Position numbers and translations under genes: made by a program. Below the pieces are notes generated by a model, which was not told where the DNA came from, did not search any database, and was given only the letters and a program-made list of their open reading frames with translations. 21,347 nt of DNA, from assembly GCA_051744925.1 (NCBI GenBank), contig JBNJDM010000041.1, forward strand, positions 1 through 21,347, written 5' to 3'. The stretch is from JACKCP01 sp051744925. Lineage in GTDB: Bacteria > Desulfobacterota > Desulfobacteria > Desulfobacterales > JACKCP01. Of this stretch, positions 15,747 to 21,347 are shown piece by piece (positions within the stretch are counted from its first letter, which is position 1; each line of letters begins with the position of its first letter).

Positions 15747-16030
15747 ACTGGACCAGGGAAGCAGAACGATGGCTCAGGGATATTCACGACTACATAGCTC
15801 TGGATAGCCCGGAAGCAGCCATTCGGGTAGTTAAAGCTATCTACGAAAAAGCTCAATTGCTATCTCCCTTTCCAGAGATAGGCCATAGGTACGAGAGAAT
15901 TGCAGATCGGCATATTCGTATTCTGCTATACGGGCATTACAGGATTGCATATCTCATCAAGTATGATGGGAATATAGACATTTTGGGTATCTTCCACGGA
16001 GCTCTTGATATAGAACGTTATCTCTATTGA
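15734..16030 (+). CDS. ParE/RelE-family toxin
   Basis: The product has 98 residues, the standard length for the RelE/ParE superfamily. MAEINWTREAERWLRDIHDYI is the first strand and helix pair. FPEIGHRYERIADRHIRILL holds the P..G.....i...R strand, and HYRIAYLIKYDGNIDILGIFHGALDI the core .YrI.Y.i....i.Il.i.Hg.rd segment seen in ParE-like toxins. ParE members poison DNA gyrase and RelE members cleave mRNA on the ribosome; the sequence does not settle which applies here. It starts inside the antitoxin gene (13-bp overlap). It is followed at once by the AT hairpin TATTGATA-ATAA-TATCAATA (16025-16044), which overlaps its stop codon, and by the right arm of the 12-bp inverted repeat. Confidence 0.9.
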   Translation: MAEINWTREAERWLRDIHDYIALDSPEAAIRVVKAIYEKAQLLSPFPEIGHRYERIADRHIRILLYGHYRIAYLIKYDGNIDILGIFHGALDIERYLY

Positions 16031-16040
16031 TAATAATATC

Positions 16041-16052
16041 AATAGGCTAACC
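16041..16052 (-). repeat. 12-bp inverted repeat, right arm, flanking the TA pair
   Basis: AATAGGCTAACC is the exact inverted partner of 15531-15542. Its last 4 bases (AACC) are also the first 4 of the right copy of the 26-bp direct repeat. Confidence 0.75.
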
Positions 16053-16074
16053 TGCTTCTGATCATCAGGAATAG
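16049..16074 (+). repeat. 26-bp direct repeat, right copy
   Basis: Identical to 14679-14704, the last bases of the RND permease gene through its TAG stop. The repeat spacing is 1370 bp. Here it lies outside any gene. Confidence 0.9.
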
Positions 16075-16082
16075 ATTTTTCA

Positions 16083-16113
16083 GGCTCGTTCCCAATCTCT
16101 GATTGGGAATGCA
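16083..16113. repeat. REP-like palindrome, complete copy 2
   Basis: GGCTCG, then TTCCCAATC (16089-16097), loop TCT, GATTGGGAA (16101-16109), TGCA. The stem carries paired changes relative to copies 1 and 3 (AATC/GATT in place of AAGC/GCTT), so the pairing is conserved while the sequence differs. Confidence 0.85.
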
Positions 16114-16180
16114 TACCTTACTCTGATTTAAACTAAGCCTGCCTTAATCAGATCCAACCAATATCAATTTTAATAACCCC

Positions 16181-16455
16181 TTATTTTCTGCAATAATTTC
16201 CAGCAATACTGCATCTCCAGAGTTCAGACATATAAACAAAAACTCTTTTTACAGGATCATTGTGGATATATTCTATTTTACTTCTCATCATTTCACACCC
16301 TGAACTCAGTTTAAAAGCACACCCCTTCTCCCCGATCTGATACCTTGTATTTTTTATAAACATTTCAGGCCGTTTAACACTTTATTTACGCTTTCCTGTG
16401 TCACAAAAGCAGGTATCCAATGGAGAGTTGTACAGGTAATAAAATGCCTCACTAT
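16181..16455 (-). pseudogene. Relic of a REP-associated tyrosine transposase (RAYT, Y1/IS200-like)
   Basis: On the minus strand the C-terminal piece (16363 to 16181, 60 codons) reads YQIGEKGCAFKLSSGCEMMR then SKIEYIHNDPVKR and ELWRCSIAGNY. This matches the RAYT C-terminus, which typically reads yQ.we.g.hP..i.s.emmr.KieYIHnNPVkrG...pe.WrySSa.nY. Upstream on the same strand (about 16455 to 16357) another frame reads RHFITCTTLHWIPAFVTQES then VNKVLNGLKCL before a TAA. This resembles the RAYT N-terminus (..yfiT.T...W.pvFt.pe.v.i.l.sl..l). The two pieces are in different frames and the middle, with the His-x-His and catalytic Tyr regions, is missing. The element is therefore dead. REP palindromes abut it on both sides (16083-16113 and 16455-16489), the normal RAYT arrangement. 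Confidence 0.75.
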
Positions 16456-16489
16456 GCATTCCCAAGCAGGAGCTTGGGAACGAGCCCGG
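16455..16489. repeat. REP-like palindrome, complete copy 3
   Basis: TGCA, TTCCCAAGC (16459-16467), loop AGGA, GCTTGGGAA (16472-16480), CGAGCCCGG. It sits immediately upstream of the RAYT relic on the minus strand. Confidence 0.85.
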
Positions 16490-16676
16490 TCGCCGGCTGT
16501 CAGTCAATTCGAAGTTTGCTTTATATGATAGACTCTCCCGGACTGCTGGCTCTCAAACTCCTGCCTGGTAATGTAATAATTTGATATATTTCAGGCAGTT
16601 AAATATTTCAGAATTATTCTAAAAAAGATTTCTTTTTGCAGTGTGTTATACTTTTAAAAACAAATAATACGAAAAG

Positions 16677-18311
16677 CTACACTTCCTTATGATTTCTTCC
16701 TGTTTTGGAAAGGTAGTACTCATAATCGCCTTCATAAGCTGTCATCTGTCCGTGGTCTATTTCAAAAACACGATTAACAAGTTCTCTTATAAAAAACCTG
16801 TCATGGCTTACCACAATAATTGTCCCTTTAAATTTCTGAAGGGCTTCAAGTAGTACTTCACGGGACTGTATATCAAGATGGTTTGTAGGCTCATCAAGAA
16901 CCAGAACATTTACAGGCCGGCCCAGAATAGAGGCCAGAACAACGCGGCTTTTTTCTCCGCCGGATAAAGAGCTGATTTTCTTTTCAACCTGATCACCGGA
17001 AAACATGAATGCTCCGCACAGATTCATAATAACTCCCCGTCCTTCAAGTGGAAGAGTTTCCTGTATTGTTTCAAAAACCGTTTTTGACGGATCAAGAATA
17101 TCCATTGAGTGCTGACTGAAGTATCCTATATTTACATTGGCTCCGGTTTTTAAAGAACCAACTGTTGGTTCTGTCTGACCTGAAAGAACTTTTAAAAGGG
17201 TAGATTTTCCAGCACCGTTTATACCAACAACTGCTATTTTATCATGACGCTGAACCATTCCTGATAAATCTGTAAAAACTGTTTTTTCAGGCATTCCGGG
17301 AGAATTCCAGGTTTTTCCAAGGTTATCAAAAACAAAAACATCATTACCTGCTCTTGGAGGTTCTTTAAATTCAAATTTTATAACTTTTTGCTGAGCCGGC
17401 AGTTCTATGCGCTCAATTTTTTCAAGCTTTTTAATACGGGACTGAACCTGAGCCGAATGTGAAACCCTTGCCTTGAATTTTGCAATGAAATTTTCTTCCT
17501 TGGCAATCATTTCCTGCTGTCGCTTGTAGCTGGCAATCAGCTCAGCCATTCTTATTTCACGTTCCTTAAGATAATAATCGTAATTACCGCCATAGGTTGT
17601 TGTTACACCATTAGATACTTCAATTATACGGTTAACAACACTGTTCATGAAATCATGATCATGGCAGGTCATAAGAACAGCACCTTTAAAATCATTAATC
17701 AGCCAGTTTTCAAGCCAGACTATTGATTCCATGTCAAGGTGGTTGGTCGGTTCATCAAAAAGGAGAACATCAGGGCTGATGGTAAGTATTTTTGCCAGAG
17801 CAATTCGCATTTTCCATCCGCCGCTGAAGGATTCAACAGCTCTGTCATAATCGTCAGGCCCGATACCAAGGCCGGTCAGAATTGTCTGTACCCTGGTTTC
17901 AAGATCATAACCGCCCCGGTTTTCAAATTCTTCGGACACTTCACCATACTCTGAAAGAAGTGTTTCCATAGCATTATCATCCATGGGCTCTACCATGGCC
18001 GCTTCCATTTCCTGCATCTTTTTTCCCAATGCAGTAATCTCCCAGGCTGCAGACATAACTTCAGCAAGTGCAGACCTGCCCGACATCTCCCCGACATTCT
18101 GGGAAAAATAACCGACCTTTGTTTTCTTTGAAATGGAAATATCACCGCTGTCTTTTGATTCACCACCGGTAATCAGTCTGAAAAGAGTTGTTTTTCCTGT
18201 TCCGTTGGAGCCAACCAGCCCGGTTCTTGATCCCGGAAGAATCTGAAAACTTGCATTTTTGAAAAGAATCTGGTCGCCGTGCTGTTTTGAAATATTTGTT
18301 AAATGAATCAT
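16677..18311 (-). CDS. ABC-F family ATPase (ribosome-associated translation factor type)
   Basis: The product has 544 residues and two ABC ATPase domains in one chain with no membrane segments, the ABC-F layout. Domain 1: Walker A GSNGTGKT (34-41), signature SFSGGWKMR (161-169), Walker B DVLLFDEPTNHLD (181-193). The inter-domain linker with a charged helical arm (YYLKEREIRMAELIASYKRQ) covers about 240-310. Domain 2: Walker A GINGAGKST (363-371), signature SLSGGEKSR (448-456), Walker B VLVLDEPTNHLD (469-480), switch VSHDR (501-505). ABC-F proteins bind the ribosomal E site and rescue stalled or antibiotic-blocked translation; the subfamily is not clear. Domain 1 has CHDHDF in place of the usual SHDR.F switch. 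AGGA lies 7 nt upstream of the ATG. It has no same-strand neighbour within 300 bp. Confidence 0.93.
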   Translation of the reverse strand: MIHLTNISKQHGDQILFKNASFQILPGSRTGLVGSNGTGKTTLFRLITGGESKDSGDISISKKTKVGYFSQNVGEMSGRSALAEVMSAAWEITALGKKMQEMEAAMVEPMDDNAMETLLSEYGEVSEEFENRGGYDLETRVQTILTGLGIGPDDYDRAVESFSGGWKMRIALAKILTISPDVLLFDEPTNHLDMESIVWLENWLINDFKGAVLMTCHDHDFMNSVVNRIIEVSNGVTTTYGGNYDYYLKEREIRMAELIASYKRQQEMIAKEENFIAKFKARVSHSAQVQSRIKKLEKIERIELPAQQKVIKFEFKEPPRAGNDVFVFDNLGKTWNSPGMPEKTVFTDLSGMVQRHDKIAVVGINGAGKSTLLKVLSGQTEPTVGSLKTGANVNIGYFSQHSMDILDPSKTVFETIQETLPLEGRGVIMNLCGAFMFSGDQVEKKISSLSGGEKSRVVLASILGRPVNVLVLDEPTNHLDIQSREVLLEALQKFKGTIIVVSHDRFFIRELVNRVFEIDHGQMTAYEGDYEYYLSKTGRNHKEV

Positions 18312-18458
18312 ATATTTGTCCTGAAAAAATCATAGCACCTATCATGGGAGTTGTTGAAATGCAAGGAAATCATTGGATAATTAAGTGTTAACCCAAGTTC
18401 GACACTATAAAATAAAATAATATAAAGTAAAAGCGGGTCGCCACAACAACATACTGAA

Positions 18459-18737
18459 CTAAAACATAAAAGTTGCTATACAAAACCCTTTATTTGATCT
18501 TAAAATACACTTTTGATGCATAAAATGAAATACATAAAGTTCAAACCCTAAGGCTAAATCATACAAAATCACTTTTGACCACATATCTCCACAGTATTTT
18601 GCACAAGAGTTTACAAGATAACTTGCATCTGAACTTTCTCGCTGATACAAATTAAATTCAGAGTTAATCAGCTTTTTCAGGCTATTTAATTGCTGAACGA
18701 AAACTGCCTTTTTTGCCCAGTTCTGCGTTAGAATCAA
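18459..18737 (-). CDS. Doubtful 92-residue ORF starting inside the long palindrome
   Basis: The frame starts with TTG and has GAGGA about 8 nt upstream. It reads ILTQNWAKKAVFVQQLNSLK, then KLINSEFNLYQRESSDASYL and a Cys- and Phe-rich end. I recognise no domain. The first 19 or so codons lie in the left arm of the palindromic repeat (18682-18757), so the frame may be a by-product of the repeat or a remnant of a protein carried by it. It is the only candidate gene in 18312-18861. Low confidence that it is expressed. Confidence 0.25.
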   Translation of the reverse strand: MILTQNWAKKAVFVQQLNSLKKLINSEFNLYQRESSDASYLVNSCAKYCGDMWSKVILYDLALGFELYVFHFMHQKCILRSNKGFCIATFMF

Positions 18738-18835
18738 AATTTAATCCTCAAAATACTCCAGTATTCCTGCGGTTAAATTTTTCTTCTGCCTTGAACTGAA
18801 CAAAAAATTCTAGTTTTCGGCCAATTACTATTTAG
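18682..18835. repeat. 154-bp imperfect palindrome (dispersed repeat element)
   Basis: The centre is AATACT-CC-AGTATT (18752-18765). The left arm read forward from 18682 and the right arm read on the opposite strand from 18835 share, in the same order, a terminal CTA, CGAAAACT, TTTTTTG, CAGTTC, AAAATTTAA and AATACT. The symmetry axis (18758.5) is the same for the inner palindrome and the whole element. The right arm recurs at 6556-6630. Confidence 0.75.
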
Positions 18836-18861
18836 CAAAAACAGACGGAGTTTATATTTCT

Positions 18862-20160
18862 ATGGTTAAAAAAGAATTTTCTAAATCAGAACTTATTGAA
18901 TTTGATAAAAAACATATATGGCATCCATACACTTCCATGACAAAACCTATTCCTGCATACCCTGTAGAATCCGGAGACGGAGTAAGGCTAAAGCTATCTG
19001 ACGGAAGAGAGCTTGTAGACGGAATGTCTTCATGGTGGGCAGGAATACACGGCTATAATAATCCTGTTTTAAACAAGGCTGCAAAAGATCAGATAGACAA
19101 AATGAGTCATGTAATGTTTGGCGGAATAACCCACGAACCTGCAGTATCTCTTTCTTCCCTGCTTATAGATATAACACCGCCCCCACTGGACAAGGTATTT
19201 CTGAGCGATTCCGGCTCTGTATCCATTGAAGTTGCAATAAAAATGGCAATTCAGTACTGGTATTCAAAGGATCAACCCGAAAAAAACAGGCTTTTAACTT
19301 TCAGATCCGGTTATCATGGAGACACATTTGCTGCCATGTCTGTTTGCGATCCTGTAAACGGAATGCACGAAATTTTTACCCATGTTCTTCCAAAGCAGAT
19401 ATTTGCAGATGCACCTCAGTGCGGTTTTTATGATAATTGGGAAGATCATTACATAGACAATTTTAAAAATCTTATTGAAGAAAACAAAAACTCCCTTGCA
19501 GCGGTAATATTAGAGCCTGTTGTTCAGGGAGCCGGAGGAATGCGGTTTTATCATCCACAATATTTAAAAAAAATAAGAGCACTCTGCGATGAACATAATG
19601 TTCTTTTAATTTTTGATGAAATAGCAACAGGATTTGGAAGATCCGGAAAACTTTTTGCCTGTGAACATAGCGATGTATGTCCTGATATCATGTGTCTTGG
19701 GAAATCTCTTACAGGAGGCTACATGACAATGGCAGCAACACTTGCAACCACAGATGTGGGAGTAACAATTTCTGAGGGAGGTTCAGGAGTTTTTATGCAT
19801 GGGCCTACTTTTATGGGCAATCCTCTTGCATGCGCAGTTTCAAAGGCAAGTATAGAGCTGCTTATGTCATACGGCTGGGAAAATAAGGTAAAGACTATAG
19901 AAAAATGGCTTGAAAACGGACTGGGTAAATGCCGGGAACTTGATTCTGTTGCAGATGTAAGGGTTCTGGGTGCAATAGGAGTTGTTGAAACCAAGGAACC
20001 TGTAGACATGAGTGTGGTTCAAAAGGCCTTTGTTGATAAAGGGGTATGGATAAGGCCGTTTGGAAAACTTGTATATACTATGCCTCCATATATTATAGAA
20101 GAAGAGGATATGAAAAAAATAACTGATGCAATTGCAGATGTGATTACAAATCATTTTTAA
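18862..20160 (+). CDS. bioA: Adenosylmethionine-8-amino-7-oxononanoate aminotransferase (EC 2.6.1.62)
   Basis: The product has 432 residues, a class III PLP aminotransferase of biotin synthesis. It converts 8-amino-7-oxononanoate (KAPA) to 7,8-diaminononanoate using S-adenosylmethionine as amino donor. BioA-type marks are HIWHPYTSM (18-26), DGMSSWWAGIHGYN (53-66), SDSGSVSIEVAIKMA (115-129), YHGDTFAAMSVCDP (151-164), FDEIATGFGRSGK (251-263, PLP-contacting D252) and the Schiff-base lysine K281 in LGKSLTGGYM. The SSWW and HPYTSM motifs distinguish BioA from the other class III enzymes. GGAG lies 11 nt upstream of the ATG. No other biotin gene is present, so the pathway is split. The right arm of the long palindrome ends 27 bp before the start codon, inside what must be the leader or promoter. 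The gene converges on the thiamine-binding gene 13 bp away. Confidence 0.96.
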   Translation: MVKKEFSKSELIEFDKKHIWHPYTSMTKPIPAYPVESGDGVRLKLSDGRELVDGMSSWWAGIHGYNNPVLNKAAKDQIDKMSHVMFGGITHEPAVSLSSLLIDITPPPLDKVFLSDSGSVSIEVAIKMAIQYWYSKDQPEKNRLLTFRSGYHGDTFAAMSVCDPVNGMHEIFTHVLPKQIFADAPQCGFYDNWEDHYIDNFKNLIEENKNSLAAVILEPVVQGAGGMRFYHPQYLKKIRALCDEHNVLLIFDEIATGFGRSGKLFACEHSDVCPDIMCLGKSLTGGYMTMAATLATTDVGVTISEGGSGVFMHGPTFMGNPLACAVSKASIELLMSYGWENKVKTIEKWLENGLGKCRELDSVADVRVLGAIGVVETKEPVDMSVVQKAFVDKGVWIRPFGKLVYTMPPYIIEEEDMKKITDAIADVITNHF

Positions 20161-20173
20161 ATATTTTCTAAAT

Positions 20174-20470
20174 TTAAAAACTCTTTTTTGCCGAAGTTTT
20201 TTTGGAATCTATGCCCGCTTCTTTGTCACGTCTGTCATCAACTTTCAGATCAATTATAACACGCTGGGCACCCTCTGATACATGTGCTTCATGTACCTTT
20301 TTAACAAGGTCGAACAAGGCTTCCATACCGGGTACTTCAATTGAGGTACTCATACCGCCTACTTCGTATTTATAACCTGACTTCTCAATTACCCCGACGC
20401 CTTTACTGACAAAGCGTCCAACGCTTGTTCCTTCACCAATTGGGTGGACTGATAATTGTGCAATAATCAT
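20174..20470 (-). CDS. MTH1187/YkoF-family thiamine-binding protein (DUF77)
   Basis: The product has 98 residues and the compact ferredoxin-like fold of the MTH1187 (DUF77) family. It begins MIIAQLSVHPIGEGTSVGRF, followed by VGVIEKSGYKYEVGGMSTSIEVPGMEALFDLVKKVHEAH and VIIDLKVDDRRDKE. I.qlsv.PiG.g.s.s.yV......i..sGl.y.l.pm.T.iEg...e.....k..he is the family pattern. Related proteins bind thiamine or its pyrimidine moiety and are often near thiamine transport or synthesis genes, but none is visible here. The C-terminal 15 residues are Lys/Ser-rich and probably disordered. The start at 20470 has GGGGG 4 nt upstream. Cytoplasmic. Confidence 0.88.
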   Translation of the reverse strand: MIIAQLSVHPIGEGTSVGRFVSKGVGVIEKSGYKYEVGGMSTSIEVPGMEALFDLVKKVHEAHVSEGAQRVIIDLKVDDRRDKEAGIDSKKTSAKKSF

Positions 20471-20792
20471 TTTTCCCCCTTAATTAGAATGGTTTCACCG
20501 CAAATAAGTTTTAGGTATTTATTATCCCTGAAATTAACACACTGAATTACCTGGCAGACCTGTAAATATACCATTATTTAACCTAAATTTCTAAAATTTA
20601 TCAATAAGAAAGTAAAACCTGCCCATGGTTTATTTAAGAAAACAACTTATTTACATTTGCATATTCAATTTTTCTTTAATTGAGTTACACTAAGTGGTAA
20701 GTAAAGCTGTCTGACTAATCAGATCCGGAATAATTAAATTATTACAAAAAGATATACGATTTAATCGATATAAATATGAAGGAGCAAAAAAA
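20471..20792. other. 322-bp divergent intergenic spacer
   Basis: It holds the 5' regions of the minus-strand thiamine-binding gene and the plus-strand YqeY-domain gene. I see no open frame of interest. One small dyad, TCTGA-CTAA-TCAGA (20710-20723), lies about 70 bp upstream of the YqeY-domain gene and could be an operator. No TPP riboswitch core is seen upstream of the thiamine-binding gene. Confidence 0.4.
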
Positions 20793-21269
20793 ATGTCCGA
20801 TTACGGCTGGAACGAAGATATGGGAATACCCATAACAGAAAAAATCAAAACTGACCTTAAAACAGCAATGCTTGCAAGGGATAACAGCACAAGAAATACT
20901 CTTCGTATGATAATAAGCGAGTACCCAAAACTCACAGTGCCTATCACACTGGAAAGCGGGAAAAAATCGAGCAGAGTAAAAACAACTGAAGAAATAACAA
21001 ATGAAGATGTTCAGGACATCATAAGAGGACTTATAAAATCTGAAAAAATAACCCTGGAAGCAAAAGGTGAAACTACTTCTGATTATATTCAGCTTCTCGA
21101 AAAATATCTGCCTAAAACGGCTTCAGAAGAGGAAATTGTTGCCTGGATAAAGGAAAATATTGATTTTTCTCAGTTCAAAAACAATATGCAGGCCATGGGA
21201 ACAATCATGAAACACTTTGGAAAGAATGCAGATGGTAGCCTTGTTAAGAAGATTCTTTCTTCTATGTAA
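20793..21269 (+). CDS. GatB/YqeY domain-containing protein
   Basis: The product has 158 residues, close to the usual YqeY length of about 150. ITEKIKTDLKTAMLARDNST and RNTLRMIISEY form the N-terminal helical part; the family reads l...i..dlk.Amk.kd...l..lR.l.sei. ITNEDVQDIIRGLIKSEKIT, LLEKYLPKTASEEEI and KNNMQAMGTIMKHFGKNADG plus SLVKKIL cover the C-terminal half, including the MG.vM......ag...vD/g..v.....L region. The fold is shared with the tail of the amidotransferase subunit GatB and suggests tRNA binding; the physiological role is not established. GGAG lies 8 nt before the ATG. No terminator is seen, and a partial REP begins 10 bp after the stop. Confidence 0.9.
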   Translation: MSDYGWNEDMGIPITEKIKTDLKTAMLARDNSTRNTLRMIISEYPKLTVPITLESGKKSSRVKTTEEITNEDVQDIIRGLIKSEKITLEAKGETTSDYIQLLEKYLPKTASEEEIVAWIKENIDFSQFKNNMQAMGTIMKHFGKNADGSLVKKILSSM

Positions 21270-21279
21270 AAACATTTTT

Positions 21280-21347
21280 GCTCGTTCCCAATCTCTGATC
21301 TGCCATTTACCTACGAAATTCATTCAGGCATATCATTCCAAACAAAT
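21280..21347 (-). repeat. Composite repeat, second copy (inverted relative to 15319-15389), runs to window edge
   Basis: GCTCGTTCCCAATCTCTGAT at 21280-21299 is half of the REP palindrome. It is followed at 21301-21347 by the reverse complement of the 47-bp unit at 15319-15365 (42 of 47 identical). The element may continue beyond the window. Confidence 0.75.

Noticed and set aside
15926..16114. 62-residue minus-strand open frame
   Set aside because: It overlaps the toxin gene antisense and begins in a REP palindrome.
15108..16489. Possible CRISPR-like array from repeated palindromes
   Set aside because: The copies are irregularly spaced (hundreds of bp), in both orientations and of variable length, and no cas genes are present. 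They are dispersed REP-like elements.
16561..16598. CTGCCTG/CAGGCAG inverted repeat as a terminator for the ABC-F gene
   Set aside because: The 24-nt loop and the lack of a U-run on the minus strand make termination unlikely.
20471..20792. TPP riboswitch upstream of the thiamine-binding protein gene
   Set aside because: The conserved CUGAGA and ACC-UGAUCUGGAUAAU-type cores are absent on the minus strand; only a short GATCTGAT-like string is present.

Overview
The window looks like chromosome from an AT-rich, Gram-negative anaerobe, most likely a deltaproteobacterium / Desulfobacterota of the Desulfobacterales type. That placement is an inference. It rests on the lipoproteins and RND efflux pump (an outer membrane), FeoAB ferrous-iron uptake, a monomeric NADP-isocitrate dehydrogenase, a double-CheW adaptor, and many dispersed palindromic intergenic repeats. 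No rRNA, tRNA or CRISPR array was seen.

Layout. 1-432: the 3' end of a Nim/pyridoxamine-oxidase-like flavoprotein, then a shared bidirectional terminator. 491-2716 (-): monomeric isocitrate dehydrogenase. 2960-4985 (+): a secreted orphan, an SRPBCC-fold protein and a 324-residue lipoprotein. 4995-6552 (-): a tandem CheW protein and a small lipoprotein. 6747-10190 (-): a metal cluster reading feoA-feoB-cation efflux (DmeF-like), with a consensus -35 and a Fur-like 15-mer in the divergent spacer. 10397-14704 (+): an RND adaptor and permease pair. 14705-16676: an accessory, repeat-rich stretch described below. 16677-18311 (-): an ABC-F ATPase. 18312-18861: a large imperfect palindrome with a doubtful ORF. 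18862-20160 (+): bioA. 20174-20470 (-): an MTH1187/YkoF-type thiamine-binding protein. 20793-21269 (+): a GatB/YqeY-domain protein.

The most interesting region is 14679-16489. The last 26 bp of the RND permease gene, ending exactly at its stop codon, recur perfectly 1370 bp downstream. The sequence between the copies is made of hairpin repeats and a ParE-type toxin-antitoxin pair, and the pair is itself bracketed by perfect 12-bp inverted repeats. Just beyond lies a decayed REP-associated tyrosine transposase (RAYT) with its middle deleted. It sits between two copies of the palindrome TTCCCAA(G/T)C...G(C/A)TTGGGAA, which also occurs elsewhere in the window.

A second repeat family is a roughly 154-bp imperfect palindrome upstream of bioA. 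One arm of it recurs 12 kb away, directly upstream of a lipoprotein gene, where it appears to supply the Shine-Dalgarno sequence. The rest of the window is ordinary housekeeping, metal-handling and efflux content.
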